From: Quillaja saponaria
Taxonomy: Eukaryota; Streptophyta; Magnoliopsida; Fabales; Quillajaceae
Assembly: GCA_029379385.1 (NCBI GenBank)
Contig: CM055610.1
Span: 19,865,422 to 19,929,421 of the forward strand
Length of the DNA stretch: 64,000 bases
Reading direction: 5' to 3'
A model generated the notes under the pieces. The model worked only from the letters and a program-made list of their open reading frames with translations. It had not been told where the DNA came from and made no database searches. Made by a program: the position numbers and the translations under genes. Of this stretch, positions 29,550 to 43,915 are shown in pieces (the first letter of the stretch is position 1; each line of letters opens with the position of its first letter).

Positions 29550-31814
29550 AATTCGTAGAACCACATTTGATGTTTGCATCTTTAACTCGTTGTAGTTTAG
29601 TTTAATTTGTTGCAATCATGTTGAACGATATTTACTTTATAAAGTAGTTGTGTTTTTGGATTTCAACTACATACTGTTGTTCTAAATGTAATGGTATCAT
29701 GACAGCTTAAGCCAAAAAAAAAAAAAAAAAATTTAAAAATGCAATATATAGTATCACTCTCATAATAAAGAAAAAATTCTATTGATACAACCCAGTACAC
29801 TTACATCATTGCAAAACATTTTTACTAATAATAATTTTTTTAAAAAGAAGAAATTAACATGAAATCTATTATTAATACTTTTATTTTTTAAAGTAACTGG
29901 TAGCTCTATTCCTAATTATGACATTAACATGGTTTCCATATATGATTCGATGACAACATTTTTTATTAATGAGAATTTTTTCTATTTGGGACCATAATGT
30001 ACAAAATAATAATAATTTAGTTTCACGTTAAATTTACTTTTATTAAATTAGAGATGAGTGCACTAAATACTTTTGTTTTTCACACTTTTCAATTAAAGAA
30101 CAAAAAAAAAAAAAAAAACGCTACTTTCATCATAACTCATTTTTAATCATAGTCAAACTTACGAGTTGTGGAAAACTAATAAGTTGATGTGATCAATTTT
30201 CATTGGAGTGACTACAAGCTATGTTGTATGCCAATGATCATTTAAAAAATTTTGAAGAAATTTTAATTCAACTTATTTCTTTAACAATATAATTCTTTAC
30301 ATTACATTTCAAGTTTACATAATGTTCAATTGAAATTGATAAAAGTCTAATATACCAACTTCATTCTAGTTCTTAAAATACATCAAGCTCTTCTCATACC
30401 TCTGGTAGGCAGAGTTGTTGCACTTGTCCTTGTATGACTGACTTAGCACAATTTGCAGCAAAATTGTTATTACTGACTAAAGAGCATAGTTGGATTACAA
30501 GTCTACAACAGAAGAAGCAGCGTTTGTTGCTTATTGCAAACTACAAAAAGGGCAAATGATGAACATGACTGTGTTGGGTCCAGCCCAACATCAGAATCCC
30601 AATTGACCATAAGATGTTTAGTGGCCTTACAGAGCCACTTGTCCAGACTTGAATTGAAGGCATTGCGGGCCTTGGTGCGAGCCCATTTTCATTGTCTTAG
30701 GAATTTGGGATACTTAAAACTGTGAGAACTGATAACTATGAATCTGCAAGTAGAGAAACATAAGCTATTTGAGTTTATGCTACCAGCCTCGCCACACACG
30801 AACTTATTAGAGTTTTATTTATTTTTTATTTTTTTAATAATATTTTTCAGGTATTATATATTGGTTGTTTTAATTAGAAAGGAATTGTTTGAAGAAATTA
30901 TTGTGAGTGAATATGTTTCTAATTATTTAATTTTTTAAAAATTTTAATTTGTTGTGAATAGACTTGAGTTTTCATTTATTTTAAATAAAAATAAAAATAA
31001 AAAATAATAAAAAATAAAAAATAAAAAATAAAAAAGAACTAAGAATTAAGAATTAAGAAGTTAGTGGAAGAGAATTTTTTTTTTTTTTTTCAAATGTGCT
31101 AAGTTAACAAAGATACCATGTAACTTAAAAGAGCAAGAAATTATAAATATAAAATATTATAAAAAATTTTATTGTAAAAAGAACAGTTAAAACTAGATGA
31201 AATCATAAGGGTGTCCTAACTCTTAGAATAGTATAAATACATAAGATATTTATAACTATGTTGATGGTTGAATTTGAGTATGAGATCTTGATTATGATAT
31301 TTTCTATTTGATCAATTAAATGAAGAATTCATCAATTATTTAAAATATTGTTGTTGTATTTAAAATTAGTGCAATCTATTGTAAGAGATTAACTTGATGG
31401 TAAAAAATGTACATTATGATTTCATAAATTCAAATTTCATTGAAAAAAAAAATGAAAAATTGAATGATCATAAATTTCTTAGCCTCAACATAAAAATAAA
31501 TGTAACTTTTTCATTAAAAAAATGGTTTAGTTGTTTCATTAAAAATGGTGTAGCCTCTAACATTTATTTCAAAACAAATAAAAAGAAAAGTGAAAATAGG
31601 GAGGCACAATTTAGAAAGAAATTGCATTTTTCGATAAGAGAAATTAAAAAAAAATAAAAATAAGTATTCACGATTTTTTTGTCATCTTAGTTGATTTCTT
31701 TTCATGATGTTTTTTTGTCATCTTAGTTGATTTCCTTTTGAGTGTAATGTTGCTAGTAGTGCTTATTTAATTTTTAAATTGATCTTAAATCAGTTCCATT
31801 AATTATTCCTGAGA
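29550..31814. other. gene-free flank, duplicated at 55.9-57.4 kb
   Basis: Follows the 3' flank of the intact B gene at 55902-57440 in order: the 3' UTR-like ATTCG(T/A)AGAACCACATTTG, CTATTTGGGACCATAA (about 29980), and a GC-richer block at 30390-30730 with no recognisable product. Several A runs and an AAAAT microsatellite lie at 30985-31040. No gene is supported. Confidence 0.7.
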
Positions 31815-32560
31815 ACAACATAAATTACTCAAACTCTGAAATGATTTCAAGCTCTTGATTCACATGTATTTGAGGAGTGCTACCATTTGATCTGGGGGTC
31901 CCGTTGAGGCAACAAAAGGATTAGGAGGCATGAATAGTTTATCACCATCTCCTTCCAGCATCTAAACCACAGATTTCATAGTAGCCAGTCAATTGGATAC
32001 CACTGAATGCACCAATCTTCCACAATTAGAAATTTCTTATCATATCAACATATTTCTCTTTGCCGATTTGAATTCATAGTTCTTCTCCTCCTTTTAAAAG
32101 ATTATAAATCCATTCTCTATTGTCTCATTAACATCTGTATCTTGCAATTTCTCCCACCCAAGAAAACTATCTATCATATATGAGACAGATATTAACTTTT
32201 CACGTGAATGATTTAGTAATAATTTATAAACTAAAGCTGAATTCCATCAGAAGCCTACAAAGCGAATCACATTGACATGGTGGATTTTAATCATTAGTCC
32301 CACTTCATTTATGAAATCTTCCCTATCCCCTGTCCCTTGACCCTTGTCTCCCCTGGATTGATTGAGGATTTTGGCGACGACAAGAATTGCACTTGAAACT
32401 AGTTCCTTGAACGCTGTTCCATAGGATCCTTGACCCAACTTGTGAGTATCTAGTGGACTTGATAGCTTTTTCCAAAAACTTTTTTATTCTTTTCTTGATA
32501 TTTGTCTCTTACTTTATACAAGCCGTAAATGTAAAAGACTCCAACGGCCAATATCATGAG
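31815..32560 (-). pseudogene. LRK10L type A kinase remnant
   Basis: Minus-strand similarity to the kinase exon at 18395-19512, from the C-terminal end to the membrane segment, with the middle deleted (subdomains VIb to X are missing, from about 32120). Recognisable parts are GQGSYGTAFKE (degraded glycine loop), VVAKILNQSRG and EDFINEVGLM. Multiple frameshifts are present and a short GACAAGGGTCAAGGG-type expansion lies near 32340. Similarity stops at about 32560, so no ectodomain remains here. Confidence 0.85.
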
Positions 32561-33370
32561 TTCAAATTAAATTCATAATTGTGATGCTTTTGAATTTTAC
32601 TTACTGTATTTTAAAATTGAGAAGTTACACGGATAGACTTTGGAAATATGGTGATGACAGGCTAGGATATATTAATTTCTATACTGTAAATTGTTTACTA
32701 CGCTTGATCACAAAAAGATGGATATGCACAACGAGACATCTATGCATTTGCGATTATTCTTTGCATGCTTGTTTTGCACAAACTGCAACCAAACCTCGGT
32801 AATATGAGATTTCAAGAGGTTGTCAACTATTTTCTTACTAACATTGCTATGTAGTGCTATAACTCCAATCACAAGTATTATGATCAACCATATCATCAAT
32901 ATTTCCCCGCCCGTCCACAATCCTCAGCATGATCAACCATGTGCATCTAAGGATCAACCAGTTCCACTTACATTTGGAGGAAATATGAACAAACCCAAAA
33001 CTTGAATAAAAATAGTTTTATTGAAGTGGGAAAGGTATATACAAGAGGCTTATAGTTTTTACTTTTACTTGCTTTCTTTACGAAGACCACACTTGCTTAT
33101 TTATAGGCATACATAGCCACCATAACTATTTCTACAAGATTCTAGACATTCTTAGTCCATCGCTAGTACAAGCTACTGAATTAGCTTATTTGTCTAGAGT
33201 TTTCTAGATAGCTAATTGTCTAGACTAATTGACTGACTTATGATACTAGCTAGAATTATCTAGTTAACTTGTATTTAGATTATTTTAAGTTTCTAGAAAG
33301 TTCATTATTTTAAGCAGGGCAGACCGAGAGAGGCAAGCCCTGGTCCATATATACCCGAGCTAGATCTTTC
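32561..33370. other. unassigned; includes a possible reverse-oriented LTR end
   Basis: At 32708-32920 the minus strand has a short open frame with a hydrophobic stretch (LMIWLIIILVIGVIALH) that I do not recognise. From 33003 to about 33345 the minus strand carries CCTATAAATAAGC followed by an A/T-rich leader, like an LTR promoter. Ends are not clear. Confidence 0.3.
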
Positions 33371-33712
33371 ATAAAAAAAAGATAATAAATACAAAAAAAA
33401 TTACTACTAGTGCTAATGCTCGCCAACCCCTCATTAGGGACATAAAAAGAATCCTTGCTAGACCTTGGGAGTTCTACTTGATACATGCTTACTGTGAGGC
33501 AAATAAAGTGGCTGACAAACTAGCTAACATGGTGTTGGATGGTTCAAGCACTAGCATGGATTGGGTTCAACCTCATCTGGAAATCACTCTCACTCTCATA
33601 ATTGATGAAAATGTTCTGGGTGTAGCTTGGAGTCGTAGGATAGCCCTGCCCTCCGTGTGGTTTTGTTTTCGTTTTCTCTTTATCAAAAAATCAATGCAGG
33701 ATTAATTATTAG
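33371..33712 (+). mobile_element. RNase H-domain fragment of a non-LTR retrotransposon
   Basis: The plus strand near 33440-33700 reads RDIKRILARPWEF, then IHAYCEANKVADKLANM, the conserved end of the plant LINE-associated RNase H domain (His followed by N.VAD.LAN). No reverse transcriptase lies next to it. It is a short dead fragment. Confidence 0.6.
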
Positions 33713-33980
33713 AAATAATGTCATTAATTTTTATAATACAATGTAACTATAACAAAAATTATAGTTACAATTTAAAAAATAAAATAAAATTGCATCTCTT
33801 TTAGTTTATTCCCAAAACATATACTCGAGAGTAATTAAATTAAACTAGATATCCAGGACGCTAACTCATGGGTGATGGGTGGCGAGGAGTTTCCCTGAAG
33901 TCTAACATGCGTGAGCAAGACTTTTCGTCTTTATTATTGGAAAAGTCAATTTGTAGTAGTAATAATGGCTTTATCACATC

Positions 33981-34309
33981 TAGGGGTGGCAACAGCAAGT
34001 TTTGGACAAGCTTGACTCAAATCTTTGAAAGATTTTGTAATTAGAAAAAGTTGAACCCATGACCTACTATTTTGGATAAGGTATCACCAAATCAAGTTCA
34101 ACTTATATTATGTTTTGTATATAAATAGATTTATTATAAATATTTATATAAAAAAATTTAAAAATAATATTAAACTAGCCGAGCTTTGAAAAAATTGAGC
34201 TTCGAAAACAAGTTCAAAATAAAACTCAAAACAAGCTAAGCTAGATCCGAGCTTTTAATGAGTAACTCATGAATTGTTCACAAGCTAGCTCGACTTCTTA
34301 TCACCCTTA
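33981..34309. mobile_element. hAT-type MITE, 329 bp
   Basis: Ends TAGGGGTGGCAA and (reverse complement of right end) TAAGGGTGATAA form imperfect 12-bp inverted repeats of hAT type. The flanks are a perfect 8-bp direct repeat ATCACATC (33973-33980 and 34310-34317). The surrounding DNA has an uninterrupted paralogue near 51070-51180, so the empty-site structure is also supported. No coding capacity. Confidence 0.85.
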
Positions 34310-34455
34310 ATCACATCACATTTCCTAATAATATCCTGCAAATAATAATAACATATGTCCATTTTTTTTATGTCACTAATTCATAACTTGTATTTTACGT
34401 AAAGGAGTAGAGGAGTCAATATTCAAGGCTGACTTAGCAAGTCTATCAGTTTTGT

Positions 34456-37258
<2,803 letters not shown>

Positions 37259-37441
37259 GGGTGAAGATCTGGAAAAGTCAGAATTTTACTTTATATTTTT
37301 ACATCAAAATTGAGAGGATAAAAATTGGATTGCCAGATTTGGATAAGGGATTAGGAACATGACACATGTGGATGATATATCACAACTAAGGTATGAACAC
37401 CAGAAACCATTTTGTCTATCCCTCTGCCTACCTATTCCACC
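37259..37441 (+). promoter_or_regulatory. conserved upstream block of type B kinase genes, copy 1
   Basis: Aligns with 48110-48290 and 62450-62570. Shared parts include GTGAAGATCTGGAAAAGTCA, CAGATTTGGATAAGGGATTA and GACACATGTGGATGATATAT. The CACATGTG core is an E-box-like palindrome, and CACGTG (a G-box) in the copy at 48240. It ends about 40 bp before the ATG at 37442. The copia LTR abuts its left edge. Conservation in non-coding DNA suggests promoter function; this is inference. Confidence 0.55.
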
Positions 37442-40029
37442 ATGTTTACAGGAAAGGCCAACTCCTTCATTGGAAAATTCATCACAATCCTTATTATTGT
37501 TGCTCCATTAATCCAATTCTCCTGCCAAGCTAGAAAGGAAGGTTGGGACGTCAGTGCCCCTTCTTCCTGTGGCTTGATCCATAATATAAGTTATCCATTT
37601 AGATTGGAAGGTGATCCAAAATTCGAATCGTGTCGGTTTTACAAGAGCTATGAATTAGCTTGTGAAAACAATGTTACAGCAATGTTAACTTCGGGTTCGC
37701 AAAAGTACAAAGTCCAGGCTATCAACTACAATAACTTTACCATCCGACTCGGTTATCCCAATATTCTATATCAGAAGCCAAACTGCTCGGTCAACCTTGG
37801 CAAAATTCTCAACCTCAGGGAGATGTATTTTTTCTCTATCCCTCCCCATCACTGGTTTCCGGTGTCATCACTGGCACCTTTATCCATTCCAATAATTTAC
37901 TTGAGCTGTAGCAAACCAGTGATAGATGATTCTAGGTATGTGGATATGGATACCTCTGAGGATGATTGTGCTAAAGACGAGAATTCGAAAGAAGGACATA
38001 TTTATGCAGTTATTGGTTCCTTATCCATAAAGGAGTTGAAATCTGGATGCCAAATGAAGCTGGTTGCTTGGACATCCACTCGTTGGTGGGTCGCCAATAA
38101 ACACCACACTAACGTTTCTGCCATCGCCAACATGAACGTTTCCTACACAGACATTCACAGTGCATTAGCCTTTGGATTTGAGCTTTACTGGTCGGATTAT
38201 TCCAATTGTGAAAATTATTGCGGAGAAGGGAGTTTGTGTCGCTTCAATGATTCCACTGGGGAGCTTCAAGGATACGGGGATCATTGTTACGATACTTTTG
38301 CCTCTGGAAATCCGTTTATTTGTACTTTACTAGGTATGATTTTTATATCCTGTATTATTACGACTCGATTATTCTAAAACTTAACAGTTAACACCTGTTA
38401 GTTATTAACTTCTATTTCTGAAATTAACCTTTAATCATTTTTTGTTGTTGCCAGGATTTGTTCGTATTATCGTAATTCTATTTGCCGCCAGCGGTAAGAT
38501 ATTGTATTTCTCTAACTGTTGAGCTTTGTTTTTGAATGCGAAGAGATTAATTTGGGGGTATGAAGAACAAGTTTTTCAGAATCTAAACTCATTCTTAAAA
38601 TTAATTAATAGCAAAACTAAATAATTAGGTCCAATGAGATAATATACTAAAGCATGCACATTTTGATCTAGATCCAATGATGGTCATGGGCATTTGCTTT
38701 GCCTCTAATTAATTTGTTCATTTCATTATATAATCAAAGCTACGTACTAGAATAAAAGAAAGTTACTAATTTTAGGTACGTTGATATTTCTACCCCACTT
38801 CTTATAAATATATGTACACACATTACTACCAGAAACTGTTGATATTATTATCTAACATCTTATACAGCATGCAATAACCATATAAATACTGATTCATTTT
38901 TTTATTGGCCTATCCAGTAATCCATGCAGGAAAAGTTGTACTTGTAACTCCGTTCGTGATCATTTTTTTGCTCTGTAAGTGGCGAAGGAGGCATTTATCT
39001 ATGTACCTTACTATTGAAGACTTTCTTCGTAGTAACAATAATTTGATGCCAACAAGGTACTCCTACTCACAAATCAGAAAAATTACCAGAGGTTTTAAAG
39101 ACAAATTGGGTGAGGGGGGATTTGGCTCTGTTTTCAAAGGAAAACTTCGGAGTGGACAACTTGTAGCAGTTAAGATGTTGGATAAGTCATCGAAGGCTAA
39201 TGGTCAAGACTTTATAAGTGAAGTTGCAACCATTGGAAGGATTCACCACTTTAATGTAGTGCAACTTATTGGGTACTGCGTTGAGGGATCAAAACATGCA
39301 CTTATATACGAATTAATGTCCAATGGCTCTCTTGACAAATATGTTTTTCTTAGGGAAGAAAGCAATACACCCTTGAGTATTGAGAAAATGTATGTCATTT
39401 CTTTGGGTGTTGCTCGTGGAATTACATATCTACATCAAGGTTGTGAGATGCAAATTTTGCATTTTGATATCAAACCTCACAACATTCTTCTTGATGAAAA
39501 CTTCACTCCAAAAATTTCGGATTTTGGACTTGCCAAGCTTTGTCCTGTAAATCGTAGCATCGTGACCATGACCGCCGCAAGAGGGACAATAGGGTACATG
39601 GCTCCTGAACTGTTCTATAAAAATATTGGAGGTGTGTCCTATAAAGCTGATGTCTATAGTTTTGGGATGTTGTTGCTAGAGATGTCAGGTAGAAGGAAGA
39701 ATTTGAACCCATTTGTTGAAAATTTAAGCCAAATTTACTTCCCTTCTTGGGTTTATGATCAATTCCTTGAAGGAAAGGATATTGAAATTGATGCTACAGA
39801 GGAAGAAGAGAGACTAGTCAAGAAAATGATCCTAGTGGCATTATGGTGCATACAGATGAAACCAAGTGATCGTCCATCCATGAACAAGGTAGTGGAAATG
39901 CTTGAAGGAGATGAATGTCCAGAAATGCCTCCCAAGCCTTTCCTATCTGCAGAAGATCTGCCAGAAGAAAATGCTAATTATGAGAATACAAGTCCAACAA
40001 TGATTTCACCAGTTTCTTCAAGATCATGA
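37442..40029 (+). CDS. LRK10L-type receptor-like kinase, type B, intact (680 aa)
   Basis: Exons 37442-38333, 38455-38493 and 38918-40029 join in phase into 680 codons. Order: signal peptide (about 1-30), GUB_WAK_bind domain starting [16 protein letters not shown]-associated C-terminal cysteine domain ending [11 protein letters not shown], membrane span (about 298-330), basic KWRRRH, juxtamembrane, kinase. Kinase residues: [10 protein letters not shown] loop (about 374-381), VAVK Lys 396, HFD catalytic Asp about 494 (non-RD), DFG about 512, APE about 539. This is the 'rust resistance kinase Lr10' class of plasma-membrane kinases with a wall-facing ectodomain, linked in other plants to defence; the ligand is unknown. 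I start at the ATG giving MFTGK, matching the 52724 gene; an upstream in-frame ATG (37412) would add 10 residues. A conserved block with a CACATGTG core lies just upstream. Confidence 0.92.
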
Positions 40030-41034
40030 TGGTCACTAATTCGATTATTATATTCTTAACTCATTGTAGCTTAAATTGTTGCAATCATATGCATGTTTAA
40101 ATTCTCTTATTGATTGTGAAGACCTTAATATAATTTTATTTGAAAAGAGATCATTGTGGTGATTGAAAAATTTTAGTTTCCATTTGGATTATGATTTTTT
40201 CCTTTTTACATTTCTACTGTTTTTTTTTTTTTTTTTCCTCTTCAAAAAGCTAACTGACAATAAAATTCTGATTTAAAACAAATTGCGTCTCTCTTAGCTT
40301 AGACTTTTCTCCACGTCAATTTGTAGAGATAATAATGGTATCGACGTATGATTTAAACCGTGAAGAAATTAACGAGGAAAACTACACTCTGATATGCCCC
40401 CCCCCCCCCCCCCCCCCCCCCCAAAATAATTTGAGTAGAGAAGTCTTGGAATGATTGCGCATTCTAATCATTTTATTAAAAAATTTCATATCATTTTTAT
40501 TTCGTTTATTAATTTATCTAATAGTACAATGTCTTTATAAATATTTTCTATATTATATTAAAAGTCAGAACACTCTTATATATTTTTCTAATTTTTTAAT
40601 ATAGTTTTTAATTCAAATAATATACTAAATAGAGAATAGCATCCTCCTAAATTTTGACATATTTTTAAACTAAAACTTTATTATTTATTAGAAATTACTT
40701 ACTTCCTCCTATAATTAAAGAAAAAAATTAACAAGAACCAAAAAACTCAAGTATTGTTAACTTCAATTAACCAATAATTAAAAAAACAACAACAACCTCT
40801 TCTAAAACTTATATCCTTCTCTACATTTTATACATAGTACAATATCTTTTTTATTTTAATATTATTGATGAGATAGCTAAAAAGCTTCAATCAATATGAA
40901 ATTTGGTGTACGTAATCTACATAATACGGTTAGATTTAAAGAAAACTCATCCGGAAAAAAGTTATTAACAGTATAAGATTGAGATAATGTTACACCAGTG
41001 TCAATGGATCCCCACCCTATTAGTTGCACTAACC
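40030..41034. other. 3' flank with a 26-bp poly-C tract
   Basis: Gene-free. A run of 26 C lies at 40397-40422, inside a segment (from AAACCGTG at about 40356 to ATTTATCTAATA near 40520) that recurs at 49585-49745 and 51340-51550 with C runs of 7 and 18. The rest is AT-rich. Confidence 0.8.
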
Positions 41035-42475
41035 TCTAATATATTTTTTCAATTCTAATTTTATTATATATTTGTGGCACTATCCTCAAAAATATTTTTT
41101 CATTGGTCAGATATTATTAGGTTGTGTTATGTTGAGATTCTACATACCTCCAGCGATTGGGAAGATACTGTATTTCTGTCATGAATGAGCTTGATAAGGG
41201 GAAGAGATTTGGGGTCTGGGGAACAAGATCATTAGAAATTGTGACTTATTCTCAAGGTTAATTAAGAGCTAAATTGTTAACATATAAAACAGAGTTACTA
41301 ATTTTACGTATGCAGATATTATTACTGGAAATCCAACCTTATCATATTTGTAATCATAGATAATTCAATGTTTTTAGTTTTGGCAGAAAGTCTATAAAAT
41401 ACTAACTCGTTTTCGTGATTGGTATCCAATAATCCAAGCAGGAAAATTTATACTTGGAACGCCGTGCGTGATCATTTTTTTTTTTATTGTGAGTGGCCAA
41501 GGGGGCATTTATCTATATAGCATAAAATTGAAGACTTTCTTCAAAGTAACAATAATTTGATGTCAATAAGGTATTCCTACTCACAAATTTGAAAAATGAC
41601 CAAAGGTTTTAAGAATAAATTGGCTCTGTTTTTAAAAGGGAAACTTCAGAGTAGAAGACTTGTAGCAGTGAAGATGTTAGGTAAGTCCAAGGCGCACAAA
41701 TGGTCAAGATTTTATAAGTGAGGTTGCAACTATTGGAAGGATTCACCACTTTAATGTGGTGCAACTTATTGGGTACTGCGTTGAGGGATCAAAACGAGCA
41801 CTTATATACAAATTCATGTCTAATGGCTTGATCTCTTGACAAATATATTTTTCTCAGCGAAGAAAACAATACACCCTTGAGTATTGAGAAAATGTATGCC
41901 ATTTCCTTGGGCATTTCCCGTGGAATTGCATATCTACATCAAGGTTGCAACATGCAAATTTTGCATTTTGATATCAAACCTCACAACATTCTTCTTGATG
42001 AAAACTTCACTCCAAAAGTTTCGGATTTTGGACTTGCAAAGCTTTATCCTGTAAATCATAGCATTGTCACCATGACCGCTGCAATAGGAACAATAGGAAC
42101 ATGCATGGCTCCTAAACTGTTCTATAAAAATATTGGAAGGTGTGTTGTATAAAGCTGACGTCTTTCGTTTGGGGATGTTGTTGCTAGAGATGTCAAGTAG
42201 AAGGTAGAATTTGAACCCATTTATTAAAATACAAGTCAAATTTACTTCCCTTCTTGGGTTTATGATCAATTCATTGATGGAAAGGATATAGAAATTAATT
42301 GGTGATGCCACAAAGGAGGAAAAGAATGGTCAAGAAAATGACATAGTGGTATTGTGGTGCATACAGATGAAGCCAAGTGATCGTCCATCCATGAATAAGG
42401 TAGTAGAGATGCTTGAAGAAGTTGAATGTCCTGCCTCCCAAACCTTTCCTATCTCCAGAAGCTCTTAATAGCATG
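41035..42475 (+). pseudogene. LRK10L type B copy without ectodomain, broken kinase
   Basis: The membrane-span exon region at 41100-41170 matches 54480-54540 (GATTCTACATACCTCCAGCG for GATTCTACCTTTAGCGGCAG). The kinase exon runs from about 41430 to 42470 with many indels: the glycine loop is lost near 41620 and frames change near 41695, 41830 and 42100. A clean 41877-42090 stretch keeps HFDIKPHN and DFGLAKLYP. No ectodomain exon lies upstream; the duplication breakpoint is near 41.0 kb. Confidence 0.9.
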
Positions 42476-42589
42476 TAGGAAAGAGGAATGTAAAATTGCT
42501 AATGAAGTACCCAAAAAGTAAGGGAACTAGCGGTGCGTTTGGAACCTTAAAAGAAATTAACTTTACACTTTTTTATAATTAGAATTAGG

Positions 42590-43915
42590 GTTGGCAATGG
42601 ATCGAATCACAACTTGATCCGAGAAAGACTGAGGATAAAATCTTACGTGAGCCGATCTAAAGGCACAACATCACCAATGTCATCTTCATCGAATGCCACA
42701 TTCACAAAACTTCAGGTCTTGATTTTACAAACTACCTACCAATCAAGTTTTTCTTTTTTCTTTGAACGCTGGTATTTAGCGTAAAACTAGTGTTGTCTGA
42801 TATGACAATATAAATAGATCATTTGAGTTAAATCTAGATTTATGATTACCACAATTTGACCGACCTTTGGGTCTATTTTAATACCATTTTTTTGAACTAT
42901 CATACTGTCAAATTTGACAGAATTAACATACTTACTCTAAATATGGTGATATCTCTTCACAATTCATGAGGACATATATGATTGCCACATCGTAGTCTTT
43001 ATCATCCATCTTTTTTGAAACAAGTCAACCAATTATCCTACTCGGATAACAAAATATTGATAGTCGTCAACTCTCTTCCACATCTCCACGTACCATCATC
43101 ATTGTGTTCTACTTGTCCTAGCTTTGTAAGAACATTGCTTGTAAAGTAAATTGAACAAAAACTTGAGTTTCTTCAAGAATGTAAACATCTATAATTAACC
43201 TTTCAACATGTGGAATTTATAAACAATGCATACATCTAATAAGAAACCTTAGCTTCATACACGAAGTGAACATGCAAATGTTCCATTGAATCATAAAAAC
43301 CAAGAACCGTTGATTTTTCAATCTAACACAAGGTGACAAGAATATTACTCTCAAGTACATCCATGTGTTGTATATTCAACTCGTTTGCACATATGTCTCT
43401 AAAGAAGCAACTAAGTTATGTGAAATGATCTCAAATTGATTTTGAAATAAATTCACGAAATGCAATAGAAATTAAACTCTGCATAAACACATGACTTTTC
43501 ATCCCGCAGTTGATTAGGTTAACACAATGAGATAGTTAGAGGCATATCCATCTAGGAAGTTGGTATCATTTTTTATTCATTCACAATTCAATTTTTTATC
43601 TCCCTTATCCAAAGCATAAGTTATTTTCAGTTTGAATATTTTCCTATTATGCTCAATCAATTCCAACAACGGACGATTACGTAACTGATTGTCCTTAGTT
43701 TTGCTCTTGAAATTCATAATAATATTACATACATTGCCAAACACATTTTTTTAATATGATTGATGTCCAAATTATGCTGAACAAGGTTGATACTATAAGA
43801 GGGCAATTTCCAGATTATACTATGTTTTGTCCAGCTATGATAAGACATAACGCGGTTTAAGACAAGACTTTTTCACCAGACAATCTAACTAGAGGTGGTG
43901 GACAGTGTTCCTTTT
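42590..43915 (-). mobile_element. CACTA (En/Spm) transposase remnant
   Basis: The minus strand, read across frameshifts, gives HNLDINHIKKMC near 43780, matching the conserved tnp2 segment 'H-LDVMHIEKNVC'. It continues with NFKSKTKDN, DVLESNILVTLC and YDSMEHLHVHFVYEAKVS near 43270 (the region after the transposase core, DUF4218), then GIKIDPKVG near 42870 and VCKIKT / VAFDEDDIG near 42700. The order is that of plant CACTA transposases. Many stops; no terminal repeats identified. It interrupts the flank shared by the type B kinase copies (compare 43916 onwards with 29840 onwards). Confidence 0.7.

Noticed and set aside
32708..32920. Hydrophobic minus-strand frame as a possible membrane gene.
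   Set aside because: Too short, no start context and no paralogue in the other units; kept only as an unassigned note.
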